DNA of 64,000 nucleotides from an uncultured Brachybacterium sp. (GTDB lineage: Bacteria > Actinomycetota > Actinomycetes > Actinomycetales > Dermabacteraceae). The DNA lies in the NCBI RefSeq assembly GCF_947500705.1, contig NZ_CANMSY010000001.1:496001-560000 (forward strand), in the 5' to 3' direction. Positions within the stretch are counted from its first letter, which is position 1; each line of letters begins with the position of its first letter. Under the pieces are notes generated by a model. That model did not search any database, was not told the origin of the DNA, and was given only the letters and a program-made list of their open reading frames with translations. Made by a program: the position numbers and the translations under genes. Below are positions 53,416 through 62,008 of the stretch, piece after piece.

Positions 53416-55844
53416 GATGCGGGCCCCTCCTCGTTCGGTCGGCGGCGGTCGGAGGCGTACCTGCTGGGCGGCAGGGCGTCCGTGGCGGTCACGGCGGCCG
53501 TGGCCGGTGCCTCGGCGCGGCCCGTGCGGTCCTCGCGAGCTTCCGGGTGCTCCTCGACGAACAGTGTCTCCGGCTCCATCCGCGTGACCGTCGCCTTCAC
53601 GCCGTAGCGCACCCCGAGCCAGGTGATGTACACGAAGGGGAGGACACCTCCGACCAGGAACAGCACATCGCCGGGCATGCGCATCCACTCCAGGGCCACG
53701 TTGCCCGGCTGGGTGAGGTAGCCCAGCGTACGGGCCTCGAAGTACCCCTCGTTGACGGAGGCCCACAGCTGCAGCACGCCCAGCGGCAGCAGGGTCGCGA
53801 ACATCATCCACGCGAGCCCGATGTTGAGCGACCAGAAGGAGAGCTTGGCCAGGCGATCGGGCCACTTCTCCGGCGGGATGATGTAGCGCAGCGCGAACAG
53901 CGCCAGGCCGACGGCCAGCATCCCGTACACGCCCATCATGGAGCCGTGCGCATGGTTCGCGGTCAGGGAGGTGCCGATCTGGTAGTAGGACACCACGGGC
54001 AGGTTCACCAGGAAGCCGAAGACGCCCGCGCCGAGGAAGTTCCAGAAGCCGACGGCGACCAGGAACATGACCGCCCACCGGTGCGGGAAGGGCGCGCTGG
54101 AGCGGGACTCCTGGCGCGATCCGAGCTGCAGGAACGTCCAGGCCTCGACCGTCAGGAACGTCAGCGGGATCACCTCCAGGGCGGAGAAGACCGCGCCGAG
54201 CGCCATGTGCTCGACCGGGGTCCCGGAGAAGTACAGGTGGTGCATGGTGCCGATGACCCCGCCCGAGGAGTAGAGGATGACGTCGAGCAGGATGATCTGG
54301 ATGGCGATCTTGCGGCGCACCACGCCCAGCATCACGAAGAGGTAGGCCACCATCACCGTGGTGAACAGCTCGAGGAAGTCCTCGACCCACAGGTGCACCA
54401 CCCAGAACCGCCAGAACTCGGCCACCGTCAGGTGCGTCTCGTTCGTCGCCAGGAGGCCCACCGCGTAGAAGGCGGGGATCGCGAGCGCCGCGTAGGCGAA
54501 CAGCCACGGCATGTTGAACTTCGACTCGGTCCGCAGCCGCGAACGGATCGCGCGGATGATGATCAGGAACCACAGGAACAGCCCGATCACCAGGAGCACC
54601 TGGAAGGCGCGGGGCAGATCCAAGTACTCCCACTGCTGGGAGAAGAACGCCGAATCCGCTGCCCAGTCCGGGCCGTAGATGCTGATGGCGGTGCCGCCGA
54701 ACATGCCGACCACGACGAGCGCGAGGGCGCCCAGCAGGCCGTAGGACAGCAGGTGCTGACCACGCGGCTCCCTGCCCGCGATGATCGGGGCGAGGAAGAT
54801 CGCGGCGGCCAGGAAGGTGGCGGCCGTCCACAGCAGAGAGAGCTGCACGTGCCACGTCCGGGCGAGGTTGAACGGGAAGATCTGCGCGAGGTCGAAGCCG
54901 AAGAAGCCCTGGATCTCGACCCGATAGTGCTCGACGGACGCGCCCACGGTGGCCTGGATGAGGAACAGCAGGGCGACCACGAGGAAGAACCAGGCAGTGG
55001 AACGCTGAGCCTTCGTGATCCCCACTTCACCGGGCTGGAGGAACTTCAGGCGCGCGGTGTCGTTGCCCTTCCAGCCCAGGTTGCTGCTCCAGCGGCCGTA
55101 GACGGCGAACAGGATGCCGAGGCCTGCCAGCAGCGCGACCAGGGAGATCGCCGACCACACCAGGATGTCCGCCGTGGGATGGTTGTTGACGCGGGGCTCG
55201 GCCGGCCAGTTGTTGGTGTACGAGTAGTCCAGACCGGGTCGCTCCGCGGCGCTCGCCCACGCCGTCCAGGCGTAGAAGGCGGTGAGGTCATGGATGTCCT
55301 GCGGATCGGTGATCGCGTTCGGGATCAGCCCGTGGGCGGTGGACGGTTCGCCGAAGAAATCCCCGTAGTACGCCTTGAGCTCCTCGAAGGCGCTGATCTG
55401 CTCGTCCGTCAGCACCAGGACGCCCGACTCCTCGTCGTACCGGTTGGTGCGCTGCATCTCCGCAGTGGCGGCCGCGGGCTCCTGCACGCCCTGCTGCTCG
55501 AGCTGCTGATGGATGTGCTCACTGCTCAGGCGAAGGTACTCGGCCGTGTAGTCGGGTCCGAGGTAGGCCCCATGGCCGAGGATCGAGCCGTACTGCTGGA
55601 TGCCCCTGGTCAGGAACACGTTCTGGCCGCGGGTGATCTCCTCGTGCGTATAGACCACGTCCCCGTCCTCGCTGACCACCTGCTGGGGCAGCGGCATCGA
55701 GTGGGTATAGGTCCGGTACGCGAGAACGCCCATCACGAAGAATCCGAAGATGAGCACCAGCGCGATGCCCTGCACCCATCCCTTGGAAATCGCGATCTCC
55801 GACGTGGATGCCTGGTCCTGCGGACGATGATTCTTCACGCTCAC
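53412..55844 (-). CDS. norB: Quinol-dependent nitric oxide reductase (qNOR)
   Basis: An 810-residue haem-copper-family enzyme reducing 2 NO to N2O with electrons from quinol, in the cytoplasmic membrane. Helix 1 is followed by the cytochrome-c-like extracellular domain lacking haem, which marks the qNOR subtype (ITRGQNVFLTRGIQQYGSILGHGAYLGPD). About thirteen further helices carry the haem b, haem b3 and non-haem iron ligands: ARTWHVQLSLLW, FWVVHLWVEDFLELFTTVM, GTMHHLYFSG and NHAHGSMMGVYGML. The C-terminal tail (about 60 residues) is Glu/Ala-rich and contains RYASDRR. GTG 55844 is used; GTG 55838 is also possible. It is first in a six-gene operon with a consensus promoter. Confidence 0.95.
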   Translation of the reverse strand: MSVKNHRPQDQASTSEIAISKGWVQGIALVLIFGFFVMGVLAYRTYTHSMPLPQQVVSEDGDVVYTHEEITRGQNVFLTRGIQQYGSILGHGAYLGPDYTAEYLRLSSEHIHQQLEQQGVQEPAAATAEMQRTNRYDEESGVLVLTDEQISAFEELKAYYGDFFGEPSTAHGLIPNAITDPQDIHDLTAFYAWTAWASAAERPGLDYSYTNNWPAEPRVNNHPTADILVWSAISLVALLAGLGILFAVYGRWSSNLGWKGNDTARLKFLQPGEVGITKAQRSTAWFFLVVALLFLIQATVGASVEHYRVEIQGFFGFDLAQIFPFNLARTWHVQLSLLWTAATFLAAAIFLAPIIAGREPRGQHLLSYGLLGALALVVVGMFGGTAISIYGPDWAADSAFFSQQWEYLDLPRAFQVLLVIGLFLWFLIIIRAIRSRLRTESKFNMPWLFAYAALAIPAFYAVGLLATNETHLTVAEFWRFWVVHLWVEDFLELFTTVMVAYLFVMLGVVRRKIAIQIILLDVILYSSGGVIGTMHHLYFSGTPVEHMALGAVFSALEVIPLTFLTVEAWTFLQLGSRQESRSSAPFPHRWAVMFLVAVGFWNFLGAGVFGFLVNLPVVSYYQIGTSLTANHAHGSMMGVYGMLAVGLALFALRYIIPPEKWPDRLAKLSFWSLNIGLAWMMFATLLPLGVLQLWASVNEGYFEARTLGYLTQPGNVALEWMRMPGDVLFLVGGVLPFVYITWLGVRYGVKATVTRMEPETLFVEEHPEAREDRTGRAEAPATAAVTATDALPPSRYASDRRRPNEEGPAS

Positions 55845-55872
55845 GCCTGGCCCACCGATCTTTGTGGACGCA

Positions 55873-55890
55873 ACCTGCTCTGGTGCAGGT
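55873..55890. promoter_or_regulatory. Inverted repeat in the norB leader
   Basis: ACCTGC-TCTGGT-GCAGGT is a perfect 6-6-6 inverted repeat between the predicted norB transcription start (about 55899) and the norB GTG. It is a candidate operator, possibly for the divergently encoded Crp/Fnr regulator, although it does not match the Fnr consensus. Confidence 0.4.
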
Positions 55891-55905
55891 CACCGGGTGT
55901 GAGGA

Positions 55906-55935
55906 AAAGTACCCACTATTCCCAGGAAGTGTCAA
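55906..55935 (-). promoter_or_regulatory. Predicted norB promoter
   Basis: On the minus strand a perfect TTGACA -35 (55930-55935) and a TACTTT -10 (55906-55911) are separated by 18 bp. This gives a leader of about 55 bases before norB. Confidence 0.7.
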
Positions 55936-56106
55936 GGTTGTTCGGATAGCGCAGTTTCGGCACAGAGAATCTGCATTCCGTCCATGTCCTGGAGCAATTT
56001 CCCGCACCGCCCTCGGTGATCGCACAGCACGAGGGTGCGGGGCTCCGGTGGGCCGCACTGTATTCTTCCGGCCGTCTCTGGTCTCATGCGGTGTGGAGGC
56101 CCCACC

Positions 56107-56946
56107 GTGAACACGGCACCAGAGCTCGGCACTCGACCGTCCCCGCCCGACGCCCCGACGGGACGTCGCCGCATCCCGCTGCTTTCGCTCGCCGCTCGCC
56201 CCCATGCCTGCTCGAAGGACGTGCGGCTGCAGGTGCTGCAGGGCGTCGACCTGTTCCGCGACCTCACCGCGGATCAGCTCACCGCTGTCAACGCGGAGAT
56301 GATCGCGCACACCTGGGACGAGGACGCCCCCCTCTATCGGGCGGGGGACCGCGCAGATCACCTGTACATCCTCGCGTCGGGTCGGGCGAAGGCGTTCCGC
56401 TCCACGGCAGACGGGCAGGACGTGGTCGTCGATTTCCTCGCGCCCGGCGACCTGTTCGGCGACCTGGAGATCCTGGGGCGGTCACAGCACACCGAGACGG
56501 TCCAGGCGCTGACGAACGTCTGCGCGCTGCAGATCGGGACCAGGGAGTTCCGCGAGATCCTGACGCAGCAGCCACGGGTCGCCCTGCGCGTGCTCCATGC
56601 CGTCTCGATCCAGCTGGCGCTGGCCAGGTCGTCGGTGACGAAGCAGTCCACGGCGACGGTCGCGGAGCGGGTCGCGGCGGTGCTCCTGTGGCTGGCCGAG
56701 AAGTTCGGGGAACCCGGGGCGACGGGCACCCTCATCGAGATCCCGCTCTCCCGCGCCGATCTCGCCAGCATCACCGGATCCACCACCGCCTCGGTCTCAC
56801 GGGTGATGAGCGGGCTGCGCAAGGACGGCGTCATCGACTCGGGGCGCCGTTGGACGGAGATCCTCGACCATCGCCGTCTCCGTGCCCTCGCCTCGCAGGA
56901 GATGGCCCCGGCGACGCGCCCAGGAGCAGCCCCGACCCCGGACTGA
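56107..56946 (+). CDS. Crp/Fnr-family regulator, probable NO/redox control of nor operon
   Basis: A 279-residue regulator. A disordered, basic N-terminus (about 35 residues) precedes the cyclic-nucleotide-like barrel (about 45-160: GVDLFRDLTADQLTAVN; ILASGRAKAFRSTADGQDVVVDFLAPGDLFGD). A long dimer helix and the winged HTH follow (about 218-240, RADLASITGSTTASVSRVMSGL). The four-Cys iron-sulfur signature of true FNR is absent; only isolated cysteines are seen. The sensing mechanism may be haem or another ligand, as in Dnr-type regulators. GTG 56107 has GGAGG 7 bases upstream. It is divergent from norB (262-bp gap), the usual arrangement for a dedicated regulator. Confidence 0.85.
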   Translation: MNTAPELGTRPSPPDAPTGRRRIPLLSLAARPHACSKDVRLQVLQGVDLFRDLTADQLTAVNAEMIAHTWDEDAPLYRAGDRADHLYILASGRAKAFRSTADGQDVVVDFLAPGDLFGDLEILGRSQHTETVQALTNVCALQIGTREFREILTQQPRVALRVLHAVSIQLALARSSVTKQSTATVAERVAAVLLWLAEKFGEPGATGTLIEIPLSRADLASITGSTTASVSRVMSGLRKDGVIDSGRRWTEILDHRRLRALASQEMAPATRPGAAPTPD

Positions 56947-58464
56947 TCAGTCCTCGGAGCTGATCCGGCCGGTCGCCGCCGGCCCGAAGCCCACCGGGCA
57001 CTCCCCGTCGCGCAGCGCGACGCGCGCGATCGTCGCCGAGGAGAGCTCGGTCGGGACCTCGGCGCCGGATCCCTCCCCGCTTCCCGTCGGCGCCGTCGAG
57101 AACGGCGGCAGAGTGCGGTCCACCCGCATCCAGCCGGCCGGCACGGGCTCCAGCTCGGAGCCACCGCCGTCGGCCCCCGACGCGTCGAGGCCCGCGCCCC
57201 CGGTCGAGCTCCCGCCCGCGGAGATGTCGATCCCGAAGATGGTGTGGAACGCCTCGACATAGGCATCCGCGAAGCCGGTCTCCGCCAGATGGCGGGCACG
57301 TTCGGCGGGCTGGTGCATGACCTTGGAGAGGATCCGGTGCACGGACCTCTCGAGCTGGTCCGCGGTCTCGCCGGAGACGTCCCGGCGCAGCCGGTCGATC
57401 TCCCCGTCGGCCGCGTCGAACACCTCGCGTCGCAGCGCGGCCATCGCGGGATCGATCCGGCGCACCTCCTGCTGGGCGCGGAAGGCCTCGACGTTCTCGG
57501 CGACGATGGTGCGGGCGATGAGCAGTGCGGGGTCGGTCTGGGCCTCGGTGTCGAGCCGGAGGTCGGCGAGCCCGAGCACCGTCACCCCTTTGAGGTGCCT
57601 CACCAGGGGGTGCAGATCGGAGTGCAGGGCGAGGTCGAGCACCACGGTGCGCTCGGCGCTGAGGAACAGCTCGGGGAACAGGGAGGTGCCGCGGCCGGAG
57701 CAGGCCAGCACCAGATCGGCCTCCCGGATCGCGCCTTCGAGCTGCGTCTCGTCCACGGTCTCGACGCCGTGCCGTTCGGCGAAGCCGGAGGCCCGTCCCG
57801 AGGGGGAGAACACCCGCACGTCCTGCACCCCGCGGCGCACCAGCTCGGCGAGCCCCAGCCGGGCATAGGCGCCGGTGCCGACGATCAGGACGCTGCGGCC
57901 GGCGAAGCCGCCCAGCTCGATCTCGGCCCGGTCCACGGCGACGGCTGCTCCGCTGCGGCCCGCGGCGCCCACCGGCGCCTGGGTGGCCACGGCCTTCGCG
58001 CAGCGGAAGCCGTGCTGGAAGAGGTCGTGGAGCATCGAGGTGGTGCGGCCCGCGCGGCGGGCGGCTTCGTAGGACTGCCGCACCTGCCCGCCGATCTCCG
58101 CCTCACCGAGCACCAGGGAGCGCAGCCCGGAGGTGACCTCGTAGAGGTGCTCGGGCACGGGGGCGTCCATCGCCGCGTCGAAGCAGAGGGAGACCACTTC
58201 GCGGTCCATCCCGCTGGTGCGGACCACCGCGTCCAGGACGAGGTCCACGCCCTCGTGGAAGCGCTCGGTGTCGAGATAGACCTCGAGCCGGTTGCAGGTG
58301 CTGACCACCACTTCCCCGGCGACCACCGGGGCCTCGCCGGTGATGGCGGCGCGCTCGCGCTGGAGCTCCTGGATCACGGCCGGGAGGGTGTCCGCGCCAC
58401 GGGTCAGAGCGTCGAGCACCCCGAGGTCGAGGTGCTCGTGGGAAGCGCGGAGGGCTGCGAGCAT
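56947..58464 (-). CDS. hemA: Glutamyl-tRNA reductase
   Basis: A 505-residue enzyme making glutamate-1-semialdehyde, the first committed step of C5 haem synthesis. The catalytic Cys57 is in VVSTCNRLEVYLD, followed by LVLGEAEIGGQVRQSY. The NADPH domain has VLIVGTGAYARLGLAELVRRG, where the usual GxGxMG reads GTGAYA. The dimerisation helix ends LSKVMHQPAERARHLAE. A C-terminal Gly/Ser-rich extension of about 85 residues, ending RISSED, is unusual. ATG 58464 (MLAALRASHEH) is chosen because TAGACT lies 7 bases upstream, indicating a leaderless transcript; ATG 58482 would add six residues. It is divergent from hemE. Confidence 0.93.
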   Translation of the reverse strand: MLAALRASHEHLDLGVLDALTRGADTLPAVIQELQRERAAITGEAPVVAGEVVVSTCNRLEVYLDTERFHEGVDLVLDAVVRTSGMDREVVSLCFDAAMDAPVPEHLYEVTSGLRSLVLGEAEIGGQVRQSYEAARRAGRTTSMLHDLFQHGFRCAKAVATQAPVGAAGRSGAAVAVDRAEIELGGFAGRSVLIVGTGAYARLGLAELVRRGVQDVRVFSPSGRASGFAERHGVETVDETQLEGAIREADLVLACSGRGTSLFPELFLSAERTVVLDLALHSDLHPLVRHLKGVTVLGLADLRLDTEAQTDPALLIARTIVAENVEAFRAQQEVRRIDPAMAALRREVFDAADGEIDRLRRDVSGETADQLERSVHRILSKVMHQPAERARHLAETGFADAYVEAFHTIFGIDISAGGSSTGGAGLDASGADGGGSELEPVPAGWMRVDRTLPPFSTAPTGSGEGSGAEVPTELSSATIARVALRDGECPVGFGPAATGRISSED

Positions 58465-58471
58465 GATCGCC

Positions 58472-58477
58472 AGTCTA
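58472..58477 (-). promoter_or_regulatory. -10 element for leaderless hemA
   Basis: TAGACT on the minus strand ends 7 bases before ATG 58464, identical in sequence to the jetA -10 element and consistent with leaderless initiation. Confidence 0.5.
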
Positions 58478-58546
58478 GGCATCTCCGGAAGCGGTGTTCC
58501 GATCCCTGGGAACTCCGTCATGGAACCTGTGCACAATGGTGTCGCC

Positions 58547-59797
58547 ATGAACAAGAACCCCACGTCAGAGCAGCTTTTTGGCGACAGTGCGTCAGATCGA
58601 TCGCGACACCTGTCAGATACCGGGATCGCCCCAGGCCCCGGCCTCGCCACCACCCCCGCGATCGCCTCCACGACCCCTCCCGGAGAACTTTCCGTCCTGC
58701 CCGCGGAGCACCCCCTGCAGCGCTCCGCTGCGGAGGGCGGGGTGGCCGACGCCTCACTGCTCGGCGAGCTGCGAGGCGTGAGGAGCGCCACCCCGAGCGT
58801 GTGGTTCATGCGACAGGCCGGCCGTTCGCTGCCGGAGTACCGCTCCCTGCGCGAAGGCACCACGATGCTCGACTCGTGCGTGCTCCCGGAGATGGCGGCG
58901 GAGATCACCGTGCAGCCCGTGCGCCGCCACCAGGTGGATGCCGGGATCTTCTTCTCCGACATCGTGGTGCCCGCCCGTCAGGCGGGGCTCGGCGTCGAGA
59001 TCAGGCCCGGCGTGGGCCCTGTCTTCGATCACCCGATCCGCACCGAGGCCGACGTCGACGCGCTGCCCGAGCTCGGCGATGACTACGATGCAGCGCTCGA
59101 GCCGATCCGCGAGGCCGTGCGGCTGACTGTCGCGGAGCTCGGCACCACTCCCCTGATCGGCTTCGCAGGCGCCCCCTTCACGGTGGCCAGCTACATGGTC
59201 GAGGGCGGTCCCAGCCGTGACCATCTGCGCACCCGGGCGCTGATGCGCTCCCAGCCCGAGGTATGGGCACGCCTGGCGGCCTGGGTCGCGGAGCTCTCGG
59301 GCCGCTTCCTGCGCGCCCAGGTGCTGGCCGGCGCCTCCGCGGTGCAGCTGTTCGACTCCTGGGTCGGCGCGCTGAGCTCCGAGCAGTACCTCACCCACGT
59401 GCAGCAGCACTCTGCGGCAGCTCTCGCCCACGTCACCGACCTGCCGGTGCCGCGCATCCACTTCGGGGTCGGTGCCTCGCACCTGCTGCCCCAGATGCAT
59501 GCGGCCGGGGCGACCGTGATGGGCGTGGACCACCGGCTGCGGCTGGATCAGGCTCTCGAGATGCTGCCGGAGGGCACCCCGCTCCAGGGCAACATCGACC
59601 CGGCCGTGCTGTTCACCTCCGAGCAGGCACGTTTCGAGGAGGCCCGCGGGGTGCTCGCGGCCGCGGCCGGTGCGGCCGGCCACGTGGTGAACCTCGGCCA
59701 CGGCGTCCCACCGGATGCTGACCCCCAGGTCCTCACCGATCTGGTGCGCTTCCTCCACGAGCAGGACTCCCTCGTGCTGGATGCCCCCGCGGCATGA
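58547..59797 (+). CDS. hemE: Uroporphyrinogen III decarboxylase
   Basis: A 416-residue enzyme converting uroporphyrinogen III to coproporphyrinogen III. A poorly ordered N-terminal extension of about 75 residues (rich in Thr/Pro/Ala) precedes the TIM barrel. The signature is WFMRQAGRSLPEYR. The catalytic Asp region is FFSDIVVPARQAGLGVEI, and further family motifs are GFAGAPFTVASYMVEGG and GNIDPAVLFTS. ATG 58547 is preferred; ATG 58520 would add nine residues. It is the first gene of the hemE-Y-Q-H-C operon, 82 bp from divergent hemA. Its stop overlaps hemY (ATGA). Confidence 0.95.
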   Translation: MNKNPTSEQLFGDSASDRSRHLSDTGIAPGPGLATTPAIASTTPPGELSVLPAEHPLQRSAAEGGVADASLLGELRGVRSATPSVWFMRQAGRSLPEYRSLREGTTMLDSCVLPEMAAEITVQPVRRHQVDAGIFFSDIVVPARQAGLGVEIRPGVGPVFDHPIRTEADVDALPELGDDYDAALEPIREAVRLTVAELGTTPLIGFAGAPFTVASYMVEGGPSRDHLRTRALMRSQPEVWARLAAWVAELSGRFLRAQVLAGASAVQLFDSWVGALSSEQYLTHVQQHSAAALAHVTDLPVPRIHFGVGASHLLPQMHAAGATVMGVDHRLRLDQALEMLPEGTPLQGNIDPAVLFTSEQARFEEARGVLAAAAGAAGHVVNLGHGVPPDADPQVLTDLVRFLHEQDSLVLDAPAA

Positions 59798-61251
59798 GCA
59801 CTCGCACCCTCGTCATCGGCGGCGGCCTGTCCGGGCTGCTCGCCGCTCGGCGCCATCTGCGCGCGGGGCACCGGGTGGTGCTGCTCGAGGCGACCGGGAG
59901 CGTCGGCGGCGCGATCGCTCAGGCCTCGTTGCCGGGTGCCGGGGGGCTGTCGGTGAACATCGGCGCCGAGGCCTACTCGATCGGTGCCGGAGCGGTCGAT
60001 GCGCTGGTCACCGAGCTCGGCCTGGAAGAACAGGTCGTCGCCCCGCGCGAAGGCCTGGGCAGCCGGGTGGTCTCCTCCGCGGGCGTACACCGCGCCCCCG
60101 GCGGCAGCCTGCTGGGGATCCCCGGCCGCCCCCTCGCGGCCGATGCCCGCGCGGTGCTCGGCACCGCCGGGGCGCTGCGGGCGAGCCTCGAGCGGTTCCT
60201 GCCCGCACGCGTCGGCACCCGTCCCGGGGCCACCGTCGCCGAGGTGGTGGGCAGGCGGCTCGGTCGGAAGGTGCTCGAGCGCCTGGTCGCGCCGGTGGTG
60301 GGAGGGGTGCATTCCGCGGATCCCGCGACCCTCGAGTTCGCCGCCGCCTCCCCCGCGCTGAGCCGGGGCCTGGCCGAGCACGGATCTCTTCTCGTCGCGG
60401 TGCGACGGATCCGGGGACGCAGCGCCGGGAGCGCTCAGAGTGCCGGCACCCGCGTGCACGCCCTGTCCCCCACCATGGCGCTCCTGCCGCAGACGCTGCA
60501 GGCGCAGTTCCTCGCCGCGGGTGGCATCCTCCGCACCGGGGTCGAGGTCGTCGCGGTGGACCGGGACGGGGCTCCAGGCCGGGACAGGGCCGGCTGGACG
60601 GTCCGCACCTCTCGCCAGGAGGAGCTCACCGCGGACCGTCTGGTCCTCGCCTGCCCTCCGGATACTGCCCGGGAACTGCTGCAGGAGGCGGTGCCCGAGA
60701 TCGCTCAGGCGATCCCGCAGGCCCCGTCGGCTGCTCTGCGCCTGGTGGCGCTGGTGCTGGACGCTCCGGCGCTCGACGCCTTCCCCTCGGGCACCGGCGC
60801 GCTGGTCGCCCCGGGCACCGCCGGGATCCGCGGAAAAGCCCTGACTCACGGGAGCGCCAAATGGGAGCACGTGCAGCAGGCGCTGCGCGAGGCCCTCCCG
60901 ACAGCGCGGAGCCCGCATCTGCTGCGCCTGTCCTATGGCCGCCCGGGAGAGCAGCTGCCCGCTCGGGACGAGATCGTCGACCTCGCCCTGGCCGACGCCT
61001 CCCGCATCCTGGGCGTCCCGCTGTCCCCGGCGCAGCTGCTGGCCTCAGAGGTGATCGACTGGGACCGTGCCATGAGGCAGCCGCAGCCCGGCCACCGCGC
61101 CGCCCTCGATACCCTCACCGAGCTGCTCGCCGAGCAGCCCTCCCTCGAACTGCTCGGCTCCTGGAGAGCCGGCACCGGCATCGACGCGATCGTCCGCGCC
61201 GAACAGTCGCTCGCAGAAGACACCGCTCTCTCGGAAGGAACCCCCTCATGA
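59794..61251 (+). CDS. hemY: Coproporphyrinogen/protoporphyrinogen oxidase
   Basis: A 485-residue FAD enzyme that oxidises coproporphyrinogen III to coproporphyrin III in the monoderm pathway (also called CgoX). The N-terminal dinucleotide-binding motif VIGGGLSGLLAARRHLRAGH is followed by VVLLEATGSVGGAI. The substrate domain contains APVVGGVHSADP and SPTMALLPQTLQ, and the C-terminal FAD clamp is reached at LLGSWRAGTGIDAIVR. It overlaps hemE and hemQ by 4 bp each (ATGA), so the operon is tightly coupled. Confidence 0.92.
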   Translation: MSTRTLVIGGGLSGLLAARRHLRAGHRVVLLEATGSVGGAIAQASLPGAGGLSVNIGAEAYSIGAGAVDALVTELGLEEQVVAPREGLGSRVVSSAGVHRAPGGSLLGIPGRPLAADARAVLGTAGALRASLERFLPARVGTRPGATVAEVVGRRLGRKVLERLVAPVVGGVHSADPATLEFAAASPALSRGLAEHGSLLVAVRRIRGRSAGSAQSAGTRVHALSPTMALLPQTLQAQFLAAGGILRTGVEVVAVDRDGAPGRDRAGWTVRTSRQEELTADRLVLACPPDTARELLQEAVPEIAQAIPQAPSAALRLVALVLDAPALDAFPSGTGALVAPGTAGIRGKALTHGSAKWEHVQQALREALPTARSPHLLRLSYGRPGEQLPARDEIVDLALADASRILGVPLSPAQLLASEVIDWDRAMRQPQPGHRAALDTLTELLAEQPSLELLGSWRAGTGIDAIVRAEQSLAEDTALSEGTPS

Positions 61252-61982
61252 CCGATTCCCCCGCTCAGGAAGCGCAGTCCGTCGAGGACATCGCGCAGAC
61301 CACCCGCTACACCAGCTACACCGTGTTCCGTCGGCTCTCGGGTCTGACCGAGGACGGCGAGCTGACCACCGCGCAGATCCAGGCGTCCCTCGCGGAGGTC
61401 ACCCAGCTCATCGAGTCCACCTCCGAGAGCGGCGTGGAGATCCTCGGCTTCTACGACGTCTCCGGCTTCCGCGCCGAGGCGGATCTGATGCTGTGGCTGG
61501 CCGCCGACGACCCCGCCGATCTGCAGACGGCGCTGCGCGAGTTCGAGCGCTCCCTGGCCGGCACCTGGCTGCACCGCGAATGGGCAGGCGTGGGCGTGCA
61601 CCGCATGGCCGAGTTCGCCAAGGGGCATGCACCCTCGTTCATGGTCCCCGGTTTCGAGCGCAAGCAGTGGATCACGGTCTACCCCTTCGTGCGCAGCTAC
61701 GACTGGTATCTGCTGGCGGACGACGAGCGCAACCGCATGCTGCGCGAGCACGGGCTGCTGGGCCGCGACTACCCGCAGGTCAACGCCAACACCGTCGCCG
61801 CCTTCGCCCTCGGCGACTACGAGTGGTTGCTGTCCTTCGAGGCTGATGACCTGCACGATCTCGTCGACATGATGCGCCACCTGCGCTACTCCGATGCGCG
61901 CCTGCACGTGCGCGACGAGCTGCCCTTCCACGCCGGCCGACGCCTCGATTCCCTCGAGGACCTCGCCGCGCTGCTCGCCTGA
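61248..61982 (+). CDS. hemQ: Coproheme decarboxylase (HemQ)
   Basis: A 244-residue chlorite-dismutase-fold enzyme performing the last step of the coproporphyrin pathway, turning coproheme into haem b with peroxide. Family motifs are HREWAGVGVHRMAEFAKGHAPSF, where His127 is at the place of the distal His of actinobacterial HemQ, then YPFVRSYDWYLL and MRHLRYSDARLHVRDELPF. Its position between hemY and hemH confirms the pathway. ATG 61248 overlaps the hemY stop. Confidence 0.93.
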   Translation: MTDSPAQEAQSVEDIAQTTRYTSYTVFRRLSGLTEDGELTTAQIQASLAEVTQLIESTSESGVEILGFYDVSGFRAEADLMLWLAADDPADLQTALREFERSLAGTWLHREWAGVGVHRMAEFAKGHAPSFMVPGFERKQWITVYPFVRSYDWYLLADDERNRMLREHGLLGRDYPQVNANTVAAFALGDYEWLLSFEADDLHDLVDMMRHLRYSDARLHVRDELPFHAGRRLDSLEDLAALLA

Positions 61983-62008
61983 CACCACTCCACCACCGAG
62001 GACTCTCC

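Noticed and set aside
53547-55949. Plus-strand frame of 800 codons opposite norB
   Set aside because: Antisense shadow; norB contains all the haem and iron ligands.
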